A stretch of 64,000 bases of DNA, from assembly GCF_026898135.2 (NCBI RefSeq), contig NZ_CP114035.2:1157501-1221500 (forward strand), read 5' to 3'. Below the pieces are notes generated by a model. That model was not told the origin of the DNA and searched no databases. It was given only the letters and a program-made list of their open reading frames with translations. The translations under genes and the position numbers were made by a program. The stretch comes from Pseudomonas fortuita. GTDB taxonomy: Bacteria; Pseudomonadota; Gammaproteobacteria; Pseudomonadales; Pseudomonadaceae. Shown here one piece after another: positions 35,964-46,631 of the stretch (positions are counted from its first letter, which is position 1; every line of letters starts with the position of its first letter).

Positions 35964-36858
35964 CCGCTGCCGCCTGCTGGCGCTTGGCTTGCTGCTGTTG
36001 GGGCTGAGTGGCTGCAGCAGCTTGCTGTTCTACCCCGAGCGCGGTCAGGCGTTTACCCCCGAGCGCGCCAAACTCGCCTACCGCGATGTCACCCTTGTGA
36101 CGTCGGACGGCCTGCGGCTGCATGGCTGGTGGTTGCCGGCCAAGGCCGGCATCGAGGTCAAGGGTACGGTGCTGCATTTGCACGGTAACGGCGGCAACCT
36201 GCCCGGGCACCTGGGGGGCAGCTACTGGCTGCCGGAGCAGGGTTACCAGGTGCTGATGATCGATTACCGCGGGTACGGCTTGTCGCAGGGCACGCCGAGC
36301 CTGCCAGACGTGTACGAAGATATTGCCGCTGCCATGGCCTGGCTGGACCAGGCCCCCGAGGTAAAGGGCAAGCCACTGGTGCTGCTGGGGCAAAGCCTAG
36401 GTGGGGCCATGGCCATTCACTACCTGGCGGCCCATCCCGAGCAGCGTCAGCGGTTCAGTGCGCTGGTGTTTGATGGGGTGCCAGCCAGTTACCGTTCAGT
36501 CGGGCGTTTTGCCCTCAGCACCTCGTGGATGACCTGGCCGTTACAGGTGCCGCTGTCGTGGCTGGTGCCGGACGGCGACAGCGCAATCCGTTCGATCGAG
36601 CAGCTCAGCAGCCCGCCCAAGCTGTTCTTCCACAGCATTGACGATAACCTGGTGCCGATGGACAACGGCATCCGCCTGTACCAGCACGCGCCACCGCCGC
36701 GGGTGCTGCAATTGACCCGTGGTGGCCACGTACAGACCTTCGCCGACCCCACGTGGCGCCAGGTGATGCTGCGTTTTCTTGATGACCCCAGCCATTTCAA
36801 CGGCCTGCGGCGCCTGGCCGAAGTGCCCAATTACCCTGACGAGAACAACAAGCAATGA
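35935..36858 (+). CDS. Alpha/beta hydrolase lipoprotein
   Basis: 307 residues from TTG 35935, which lies inside the end of the DUF1704 gene. The signal peptide RCRLLALGLLLLGLSGC carries a lipobox (LSGC, Cys27). The hydrolase triad is Ser154 (GQSLGG), Asp236 or Asp237 (SIDDNLVP) and His265 (RGGHVQTF), with the oxyanion HGNGGN. It resembles the BEM46/YfhR type. The start codon is uncertain: TTG gives a good n-region (KPTTRTFSDR), but a later start would shorten it. It overlaps the next gene by 4 bases. Confidence 0.82.
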   Translation: MKPTTRTFSDRCRLLALGLLLLGLSGCSSLLFYPERGQAFTPERAKLAYRDVTLVTSDGLRLHGWWLPAKAGIEVKGTVLHLHGNGGNLPGHLGGSYWLPEQGYQVLMIDYRGYGLSQGTPSLPDVYEDIAAAMAWLDQAPEVKGKPLVLLGQSLGGAMAIHYLAAHPEQRQRFSALVFDGVPASYRSVGRFALSTSWMTWPLQVPLSWLVPDGDSAIRSIEQLSSPPKLFFHSIDDNLVPMDNGIRLYQHAPPPRVLQLTRGGHVQTFADPTWRQVMLRFLDDPSHFNGLRRLAEVPNYPDENNKQ

Positions 36859-37181
36859 GTGAAGAACGCAACGCCATCCCGCTGATCCTGACCGGCGTCG
36901 GCAGCATCATCGTGACGGTGGGGGCCTTGTGGTACTACGGTTACCTGCATTTTGCCAAACCGGAGGATGCCCTGTTGTTGCAGGACTTCACCATGCTCAA
37001 GACGATTCCGGGCGAGGACTACAAGGTTTCGCTGGACCCGGCACCGCAAGTGGCCCAGTGCGTCGATGGCGTGCTGGTATTGTTCGACACCGAGCAGAAA
37101 GGCCTGACCGGGGTGCTGGTGGACAACCGCAAGCGTGCGGTGCGCTGTATGGGCGAGGAAACCCCGAAGCAGGTGAAGTGA
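36855..37181 (+). CDS. Small single-pass membrane protein of unknown function
   Basis: 108 residues. A membrane helix lies near the N-terminus (IPLILTGVGSIIVTVGALWYYGYL, about 8-31), followed by a periplasmic-side domain with two cysteines (AQCVDGVLVLFD and AVRCMGEE) that could pair. No family recognised. It overlaps the hydrolase gene by ATGA, so it is made with it. The three genes DUF1704-hydrolase-membrane protein form one coupled unit. Confidence 0.75.
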   Translation: MSEERNAIPLILTGVGSIIVTVGALWYYGYLHFAKPEDALLLQDFTMLKTIPGEDYKVSLDPAPQVAQCVDGVLVLFDTEQKGLTGVLVDNRKRAVRCMGEETPKQVK

Positions 37182-37201
37182 GTGTTCGGCGCAGCATTTT
37201 G

Positions 37202-37253
37202 GGCGCCTGCGAGATCGAGCGCCGCCCGCGCGGCGCTCGATCTCGCAGGCGCC
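37202..37253. repeat. Perfect 52-base palindrome with 24-bp arms
   Basis: The arm GGCGCCTGCGAGATCGAGC plus GCCGC is followed by the loop CCGC and the exact reverse complement. It contains the same ATCGAGCGCCGC core as at 13.5 and 15.1 kb. It lies between the end of the DUF1704 unit and the terminator. Confidence 0.95.
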
Positions 37254-37276
37254 AGAACGCCATCGGCGGACAAAGA

Positions 37277-37303
37277 AAAGCCCCGCGTCGATCGCGGGGC
37301 TTT
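37277..37303. terminator. Bidirectional rho-independent terminator
   Basis: AAAGCCCCGCG-TCGAT-CGCGGGGCTTT, with A-rich and T-rich flanks on both sides. It serves the convergent DUF1704 unit and OmpA-family gene. Confidence 0.92.
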
Positions 37304-37321
37304 CTGTTCAGCTAGCCAGCC

Positions 37322-38113
37322 TTAACGCTGAACCTGGCTCATCGAGCGCGGTGCCACTGGCTGGTTGTCGTTGGAGATGGTCACCTCCACCCGACGGTTT
37401 TGCGCGCGGCCCGAATTGCTGCCGTTGTCCGCGACCGGGTACTCCTTGCCATAGCCCTGGGCGACGATGCGCGCCGGGTCTACGCCTGCACGTACCAGTG
37501 CCATGCGCACGCTGTTGGCACGGCGCTCGGACAGGCTCTGGTTGTAGTTGGCCGAGCCGACGCTGTCGGTGTAGCCCTCTACGATCACCTTGCGCTCCGG
37601 GTTTTCCTGAAGGAACTGGGCCAGTTTGGTGATGTTCGGGTAGGCGTTGCTCTTGAGTTCGGCCTTGTTGAAGTCGAACAGCACGTCGCCGAAGGTCACC
37701 AGCGTACCGCGGTCGGTCTGCTTGGCATTCAGGCTGTCCTGAAGCTTGGCGATCTGCGCGTCGCGGGCGTCCAGCTTGGCCTGGGCGCGCTGGGCCGAGG
37801 CGTTCTTCAACTCACCTTCGGCAGTACGCAGGGCAATGGTCTGCTTGGCCACTTCGACACGCTGGTTGGTCAGATAGGCCAGTTGGTCGACCTTCTTCTC
37901 GTCTTCACGGTCCATGTAAGCCTTGTCGGCTTTGTTCAGCCAATCCTGGGCATCTTTGGTCTCCAGTGCGGCGACTTTGCTTGCTTGCGGGTCGCTCTGC
38001 AGCGAGGAGAAGTTGGTACGGGCCGCTTCCAGATTGGCATTCGGGTCGTGCGAGCAGGCAGCAAGACCGACGCTGAGGGCCAGCAGGGCGGGAATCATGA
38101 CGTGTTTGCGCAT
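37322..38113 (-). CDS. OmpA-family lipoprotein with DUF4398-like N-terminal region
   Basis: 263 residues from ATG 38113, set by AAAGGA 8-9 bases upstream. The signal peptide MRKHVMIPALLALSVGLAAC has Cys20 as lipid site. Residues about 25-130 are a charged helical region (NLEAARTNFSSLQ...EVAKQTIALRTAEGELK), probably coiled coil and DUF4398-like. The C-terminal OmpA domain (LVTFGDVLFDFNKAEL, VIVEGYTDSVGSANYN, LSERRANSVRMAL) binds peptidoglycan. It should tether the outer membrane to the wall. It lies 50 bases after the DUF4398 gene on the same strand. Confidence 0.88.
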   Translation of the reverse strand: MRKHVMIPALLALSVGLAACSHDPNANLEAARTNFSSLQSDPQASKVAALETKDAQDWLNKADKAYMDREDEKKVDQLAYLTNQRVEVAKQTIALRTAEGELKNASAQRAQAKLDARDAQIAKLQDSLNAKQTDRGTLVTFGDVLFDFNKAELKSNAYPNITKLAQFLQENPERKVIVEGYTDSVGSANYNQSLSERRANSVRMALVRAGVDPARIVAQGYGKEYPVADNGSNSGRAQNRRVEVTISNDNQPVAPRSMSQVQR

Positions 38114-38163
38114 AGTGTTCATCCTTTGATCGAGTGCGAAGGCTAAGGTTGGCGGGGCAGGGC

Positions 38164-38577
38164 TCACTGAGCGCTGCGCAGGCCTTCCTCACGTACGTCC
38201 TGAACGCCCTGGCGGGCATCCTGCACGGCCTTCTGGGCCTTGGCCGCCTGGGCCTTGCGTTCGGCGAGGCGTGCGTCCCACTCGGCCTGTTGGGCCAGGC
38301 GCTTGGCCTCGTCGTACTTCTTGTCGTGCATGGCGATTTCGGCTTGCTTGAACTTGTCCTGGGCCGCTTTCATTTCCACGGCGGCGAACTCGGTGCCCCC
38401 CGCGCTGACGGCAGAGTTCACGGCGGACTGGGTAACGGCATACTGCTCGGTGGGCGGGTTGCCCGCACAGCCGGCCAGGACCAGGCTACTGCCCAGGGCC
38501 AGCGCGGCCAGCTTGAACCCGCGCACATGAGTAGATGACAGTTTGCTAGTGCGGGTCTTCATGGTGGTCAGCTCCAT
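38164..38577 (-). CDS. DUF4398 lipoprotein
   Basis: 137 residues from ATG 38577 (AGGAG with 7-base spacing); ATG 38562, with GGAG nine bases upstream, is an alternative. The lipobox LVLAGC is followed by AGNPPTEQYAV. The mature part is a charged Ala/Lys/Gln-rich helix (FKQAEIAMHDKKYDEAKRLAQQAEWDARLAERKAQAA in pieces), as in DUF4398 proteins, and should form a coiled coil in the periplasm. It pairs with the OmpA-family gene downstream. Its exact role in the envelope is unknown. Confidence 0.8.
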   Translation of the reverse strand: MELTTMKTRTSKLSSTHVRGFKLAALALGSSLVLAGCAGNPPTEQYAVTQSAVNSAVSAGGTEFAAVEMKAAQDKFKQAEIAMHDKKYDEAKRLAQQAEWDARLAERKAQAAKAQKAVQDARQGVQDVREEGLRSAQ

Positions 38578-38760
38578 TGGATCACTCCTGATAACGACGA
38601 TGTCCGTAGCAGTCCATCGCTCAATCCCTGACAAAACCGTGCGCTTCAGCTGAACGGTGCACGATGGCAGTGTGCAGGGTTTTAGCGTGATGGCTATTGG
38701 CTCCGACTCGAACGTTTTCAGAATGGTTCAGAAAAAAGTGCGCTAAACGAGGAATTATTT

Positions 38761-38776
38761 CTGACTGATTGGTCAG
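38761..38776. promoter_or_regulatory. Dyad upstream of the DUF4398 gene
   Basis: CTGAC-TGATTG-GTCAG, a 5-bp dyad in the gap between the minus-strand 114-residue gene and the DUF4398 gene. It could be an operator for the lipoprotein pair. A second hairpin TTCCGGGCC-N7-GGCCCGGAA at 38814-38838 lies just after the 114-residue gene and may end its transcript, although it has no T-run. Confidence 0.3.
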
Positions 38777-38853
38777 TGAGGGATGGTGTGAACTTTCGCG
38801 GACTGGAGCGGTATTCCGGGCCTTGGCGAGGCCCGGAACGTTGGGGCAGGTGG

Positions 38854-39198
38854 TTATTTTTCGCTGTCGTCGCCGTGGGTGCTCAGGCTATGCAGGTGCT
38901 GTCGCGAGAGGGACAGAAAACGTGGCGTAGAGCCGATATCTTCGTACAGCGGGTCGCCTTCTTCATCGGTGGCAATGACCTGGCGACCCTGCACGTAGGG
39001 GAAGCTTGCTTCAAGCTCTTCAAGGGCGGCCGCCACCAGTTCGCCAAGCAGTTCTTCGGCGGTGCGCTTGGGGTACATGTCGATCAGCGCGGCCAGGCGC
39101 GCCTCGGACTCCAGGTCCAGATGCAACACATGGCCCGTGGGGCTGAGCGTACCGGCGGCATTTTGTTCCCAGTGCTGGGCGAGTTCACGGATTTTCAT
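38854..39198 (-). CDS. Conserved hypothetical protein
   Basis: 114 residues from ATG 39198, with GAGG five bases upstream; this start is preferred over the longer open frame. The N-terminal MKIRELAQHWEQNA and the part PKRTAEELLGELVAAALEELEASFPYVQG are helical and acidic; the tail is YEDIGSTPRFLSLSRQHLHSLSTH. There is no signal peptide or membrane helix. I recognise no family. It is divergent from ppc, a neighbour relation also known in other Pseudomonas genomes. Confidence 0.65.
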   Translation of the reverse strand: MKIRELAQHWEQNAAGTLSPTGHVLHLDLESEARLAALIDMYPKRTAEELLGELVAAALEELEASFPYVQGRQVIATDEEGDPLYEDIGSTPRFLSLSRQHLHSLSTHGDDSEK

Positions 39199-39363
39199 GA
39201 TGACCTCTGTTGACGCCTTTACAGGCTGCATTGCATGGGAGTGCTGTGCTTTCACTTTAGTTTGCTTTGGCTGATCTCGGCTTGCCATTGCCGCTCGGCT
39301 GGGGGCACTCTTCGGTAGAGCTGTATACAGGAGTGCGCCAGTGCCGCGCCAAAGAGAGGGCCA

Positions 39364-42899
<3,536 letters not shown>

Positions 42900-42920
42900 T
42901 CAGCGCCTGACGCCCCCACA

Positions 42921-42944
42921 CAACGGCCCGCTAGCGGGCCGTTG
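42921..42944 (+). terminator. Hairpin downstream of adk
   Basis: CAACGGCCCGC-TA-GCGGGCCGTTG, a perfect 11-bp stem followed by TCGTTCC. It is a likely adk terminator with a poor T-run. A partial REP-like sequence (GGCCCGCTCCTACAGGG) follows near 42974-42990. Confidence 0.65.
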
Positions 42945-43111
42945 TCGTTCCAGGGCTGCAACCCACGGGGCCTGGCCCGCTCCTACAGGGATTGCGTCAA
43001 GGCCATGTTGTACAGGCCACCTGCAAAGGCCGCACAGCGCCCCCCTCGGGACACAACGCCGCCGCTGCTCTATACTGCCGCTCTTTTCATTCGCACCTGG
43101 ATACCCGTTCG

Positions 43112-43786
43112 ATGACCACCCTGCTGGCCCTGGATACCGCCACCGAAGCCTGTTCCGTCGCGCTGCTGCATGACGGCAAGGTAACCAGCCATTACGAGGT
43201 GATCCCACGTCAGCACGCGCAGAAGTTGCTGCCGATGATCAAGCAGTTGCTGGCCGAATCCGGCGTTGCGCTGAATGCACTGGATGCCATCGCCTTCGGC
43301 CGAGGCCCGGGTGCATTCACTGGCGTGCGCATTGCCATTGGTGTGGTCCAGGGCCTGGCCTTCGCGCTGGAGCGCCCGGTGCTGCCGGTGTCCAACCTGG
43401 CCGCGCTGGCCCAGGGGGCCTTGCGCGAGCAGGGCGTGCAGCAGGTGGCGGCTGCCATCGATGCGCGCATGGACGAAGTGTACTGGGGCTGCTACCAAGC
43501 CACGGCAGGCGAAATGCGCCTGGTCGGCCGCGAAGCGGTGTTGCCGCCCGAGCAGGTAGCGCTGCCGGCCGGCAGCAACGGCGAGTGGTTCGGTGCCGGT
43601 ACCGGCTGGGGCTACGCCGAGCGCCTGGCGGTAAAGGTGGCGGCCAGTAACCCTGGCGCCTTGCCCAGTGCCCTCGACATTCTCAGCCTGGCCACCTTCG
43701 CCTGGGCCCGAGGCGAGGCAATTGTTGCCGAACAGGCGCAACCGGTTTATCTGCGCGATAATGTAGCCACGCCCAAGAAGCACTGA
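43112..43786 (+). CDS. tsaB: tRNA threonylcarbamoyladenosine biosynthesis protein TsaB
   Basis: 224 residues. ASKHA-fold protein beginning TTLLALDTATEACSVALLHDG, with HAQKLLPMIKQLL and FGRGPGAFTGVRIAIGVVQGLA as in TsaB/YeaZ. With TsaD and TsaE it makes t6A37 of ANN-reading tRNAs. The start at ATG 43112 is fixed by the conserved N-terminus. TsaB lacks the zinc-binding residues of TsaD, which is normal. It is preceded by a TATACT-like -10 box at about 43073. Confidence 0.95.
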   Translation: MTTLLALDTATEACSVALLHDGKVTSHYEVIPRQHAQKLLPMIKQLLAESGVALNALDAIAFGRGPGAFTGVRIAIGVVQGLAFALERPVLPVSNLAALAQGALREQGVQQVAAAIDARMDEVYWGCYQATAGEMRLVGREAVLPPEQVALPAGSNGEWFGAGTGWGYAERLAVKVAASNPGALPSALDILSLATFAWARGEAIVAEQAQPVYLRDNVATPKKH

Positions 43787-43917
43787 GTGCTGTTCGTCGG
43801 TTATCGCCGTTCACTCTAAAACCTTTTGCGCGATCTGTGGTCCAGTTATCACTCAAGCATTAGCGACGGATCTCTGATGCTGCTAAATTGCCATCATTGG
43901 TCCTGAGTGCTCATGCC

Positions 43918-44208
43918 ATGCGTATCGACGGTTTCTCATCGCAGTCCTACCCGGTCAAGCGCACCCCGCGCAAGGCACCGGCGCGTGACGAGGCCATCGA
44001 TGATGCCGAGCTGATAGAAGACAGCCAGCCCGCGCCCGTGGAAGCCACCGCCCGCCGACGCAGCGGTGGCCTGCCAGCCCGCCAGCAAGACATGATCTTC
44101 CCCCGCGCCCGTGACCGCCGCACCGCCACCGCATTGGCCAGCTACCTGAGCACCGCCGGTTTCACTGACTGGGACATGGAAGTACTGGGGCTCGACCTGT
44201 ACATTTAG
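43918..44208 (+). CDS. Small conserved hypothetical protein
   Basis: 96 residues. The first two thirds look disordered (PVKRTPRKAPARDEAIDD..., Pro/Arg/Glu-rich) and the end is compact and hydrophobic (RTATALASYLSTAGFTDWDMEVLGLDLYI in pieces). No family recognised. ATG 43918 is chosen; an in-frame TTG at 43888 exists. It ends 3 bases before the DUF72 gene, so the two are likely co-translated. With such an unordered body and conserved-looking tail it may be a partner-binding protein. Confidence 0.6.
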   Translation: MRIDGFSSQSYPVKRTPRKAPARDEAIDDAELIEDSQPAPVEATARRRSGGLPARQQDMIFPRARDRRTATALASYLSTAGFTDWDMEVLGLDLYI

Positions 44209-44211
44209 TGG

Positions 44212-45081
44212 ATGAGTCCACCACCACTGCCTTATTTCCTCGGTTGCCCGTCCTGGAGCGAAAACGCCTGGCGTGAGTACCTGTATCCCGCCGACGCCAG
44301 CAGCAATGAAATGCTTGGCTTCTACAGCCAGGTGTTCAATGCCGTCGAGGGCAACACCACGTTCTACGCACGCCCCGCCCCCGGCACCATTGCCCGCTGG
44401 GCGCAGGTGATGCCCCAGCATTTCCGCTTCACCGCCAAGTTTCCTCGCGACATCAGCCATGAGGGTGACCTGCGTGATCAGCTTGAGCCTGCCTTCGACT
44501 TCACGCGGCTGATGGCCCCGCTGGGCCAGCGCGTATCACCGTACTGGCTGCAATTGCCGGCCCAGTTCGGCCCGGCGCGCTTGGGCGAGCTTTGCCACTT
44601 CCTCGACCAAATCGGGCTGCCGGTGGCCGTGGAGGTGCGCAACCAGGCCTTTTTCGCCAAGGGTGAAGAAGAACGCCTGCTCAACCGCCTGCTGCACGAA
44701 CGCGGCGTGGAGCGTATTTGCCTGGACCCGCGTGCGTTGTTCAGCTGCACCTCGCGCGACCCTGCCGTGCTGCACGCGCAATCCAAGAAGCCCAAGGTAC
44801 CACCGCGCCCGGCGGCCTTCAGCCAGCACCCACAGGTTCGCTTCATCGGCCATCCGCAGCTGGAGGCCAATCACACCTTCCTCAGCCCCTGGGTAGAGAA
44901 AGTCGCCGGCTGGATCGAAGAAGGGCGCAGCCCCTACATTTTCCTGCACACCTCGGACAATCGCCTGGCTGCGGCGTTGGCCCAGCATTTCCATCAACGC
45001 CTGATGGCACGCTTGCCAGGTCTTGCACCTTTGCCGGAATTGCCGCGCGCGCCCGAGGTCGAACAACTGGGCTTACTCTGA
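44212..45081 (+). CDS. DUF72 domain protein (YecE-like)
   Basis: 289 residues. Typical DUF72 elements are present: YFLGCPSWSENAWREYLYP, FNAVEGNTTFYARPAPGTIARWAQVMP, FRFTAKFPRDISHEG and VAVEVRNQAFF, which make a TIM-barrel-like fold. Family function is unknown; a link to nucleic-acid or sugar metabolism has been suggested for relatives. It starts 3 bases after the preceding small gene. The downstream PEP-mutase-family gene begins 28 bases after its stop. Confidence 0.88.
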   Translation: MSPPPLPYFLGCPSWSENAWREYLYPADASSNEMLGFYSQVFNAVEGNTTFYARPAPGTIARWAQVMPQHFRFTAKFPRDISHEGDLRDQLEPAFDFTRLMAPLGQRVSPYWLQLPAQFGPARLGELCHFLDQIGLPVAVEVRNQAFFAKGEEERLLNRLLHERGVERICLDPRALFSCTSRDPAVLHAQSKKPKVPPRPAAFSQHPQVRFIGHPQLEANHTFLSPWVEKVAGWIEEGRSPYIFLHTSDNRLAAALAQHFHQRLMARLPGLAPLPELPRAPEVEQLGLL

Positions 45082-45109
45082 CCTTTCCCTGACTGCCGGA
45101 GGTTGAACC

Positions 45110-45940
45110 ATGGATGTGCAAACCCTGCGAGCCGAAGCCTTCAAGGCTTTACACGAGCGCGAAGGCGCGTTCGTCATCCCCAACCCGTGGGATGCCGGCT
45201 CCGCCAAGCTGCTTGCCAGCCTGGGTTTCGAGGCGCTGGCCACCACCAGTGCCGGCCTGGCCTTCAGCCTGGGCCGGCCAGACGCCGAAGGCGCCTTGAG
45301 CCTGGACGATACCCTGGACAATGCCGGCGAGATCGTCGATGCCACTGCCTTGCCGGTGGCCGCGGACCTTGAGAACGGCTTCGGCGACATGCCTGAAGAT
45401 TGTGCCCAGACCATCTTGCGTGCTGCCGAAATCGGCCTGGTAGGTGGCTCCATCGAAGATGCCAGTGGCCGCAGTGATGCGCCCATCTATGACCTCGGGC
45501 TGGCCGTGGAGCGCGTGCGCGCCGCCGTGCAGGCTGCGCGTAGCCTGCCGTTCCCGTTCACCTTGTGCGCCCGGGCAGAAAACCTGCTGCACGGCCGCAT
45601 GGACCTGGACGACACCATCCTGCGCCTGCAAGCCTATGCCGAGGCCGGCGCCGATGTGCTGTATGCGCCGGGGCTGCGCACCGTAGAGGAAGTGCGTGCG
45701 GTGGTGCAGGCGGTCGCACCGCGGCCGGTGAATGTGCTGATGGGCATGGCGGGGGTGCCGCTGAGCGTGAACCAGTTGCAGGACTTGGGCGTGCGCCGCA
45801 TCAGCGTCGGCTCGTCGCTGGCCCGTGCTGCGCTGGGGGCGTTCCACCGTGCCGCGCTGGAAATTCGCAACGAGGGTACGTTCGGCTACGGTGAGCAGGC
45901 ACTGCCGTTTGCCCAGCTCAACGACCTGTTCCGCCGCTGA
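45110..45940 (+). CDS. PEP mutase/isocitrate lyase superfamily enzyme
   Basis: 276 residues in one TIM barrel. Family marks: VIPNPWDAGSAKLLASLGFEAL, metal-binding Asp86/Glu88 in ADLENGFGD (usually ADADTGYG), and Glu116-Asp117 in GGSIEDA. Arg155 in LCARAEN sits where relatives have ARTD. The catalytic Cys loop of true isocitrate and methylisocitrate lyases (KKCGH-like) is not seen. A C-C or C-P lyase or an oxaloacetate decarboxylase/hydrolase activity is possible; the substrate cannot be stated. It overlaps the extensin-like gene by one base (TGATG). Confidence 0.8.
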   Translation: MDVQTLRAEAFKALHEREGAFVIPNPWDAGSAKLLASLGFEALATTSAGLAFSLGRPDAEGALSLDDTLDNAGEIVDATALPVAADLENGFGDMPEDCAQTILRAAEIGLVGGSIEDASGRSDAPIYDLGLAVERVRAAVQAARSLPFPFTLCARAENLLHGRMDLDDTILRLQAYAEAGADVLYAPGLRTVEEVRAVVQAVAPRPVNVLMGMAGVPLSVNQLQDLGVRRISVGSSLARAALGAFHRAALEIRNEGTFGYGEQALPFAQLNDLFRR

Positions 45941-46629
45941 TGCGGGCAATGCTGGCGCTGCTGGCCAGCCTATTGGTGCTGGCCGGTCTGGCCTGGCACT
46001 TCGGCTGGCGCCTGCCTGCCGTGTGGAACCCTTGGGCGCCGCTGGACGTACGCCAGCCGCCCAACCTGCTGACGCCGTACAAGCTTTCACGCCTGCGCGA
46101 TGACCCGGCCTTGTGCCGACAGGCACTGGAAACCAGCCAGCTGCGCTACCGGGCGCAAGCCGACAGCCCGGCTTCGGCCAACTGCCCGTTGCGCAACGTT
46201 TGGCGTATCGAGGGCGGCCAGGCACGGCTAAGCAGCAGTTTTCTGGCCAGTTGCCCGCTGGCGGTAGCCTATGCACTGTTCGAAAACCATGGTTTGCAGC
46301 CCGTGGCGCAGCGGGTACTGGGCCAAGCCGTTGCGCAGGTCGATCACTTGGGCAGCTTCGCCTGCCGCAATGTCTATCACCGCAAGCAGGGCCGCCTGAG
46401 TCAGCACGCGACCGCCAATGCGCTGGACATCAGCGGTTTTCGCATGCAGGACGGCCAGCGCATCGTCCTGGCGCGTGACTGGCAGGCGGGTGGGCAGAAG
46501 GCCGAATTTTTACGGCAGGTGCAGCAGGCGGCTTGCGAGAGCTTCAGCACAGTACTGGGGCCGGCCTACAATGCAGCACACCACAATCACTTTCATCTGG
46601 ACATGGGCCGCTGGCAGGTGTGCCGCTAA
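45940..46629 (+). CDS. Extensin-like C-terminal domain protein (M15-like fold)
   Basis: 229 residues with an N-terminal membrane anchor or uncleaved signal (MLALLASLLVLAGLAWHFGW). The domain matches the bacterial Extensin-like_C group, related to zinc D,D-peptidases: His156 and Asp163 (SQHATANALDISGF) and His219 (HHNHFHLDMG) are the expected zinc ligands. Cysteines at 59, 82, 105, 142, 199 and 228 could form disulfides in the periplasm. A role in peptidoglycan cleavage is inferred from the fold. Confidence 0.82.
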   Translation: MRAMLALLASLLVLAGLAWHFGWRLPAVWNPWAPLDVRQPPNLLTPYKLSRLRDDPALCRQALETSQLRYRAQADSPASANCPLRNVWRIEGGQARLSSSFLASCPLAVAYALFENHGLQPVAQRVLGQAVAQVDHLGSFACRNVYHRKQGRLSQHATANALDISGFRMQDGQRIVLARDWQAGGQKAEFLRQVQQAACESFSTVLGPAYNAAHHNHFHLDMGRWQVCR

Positions 46630-46631
46630 CC

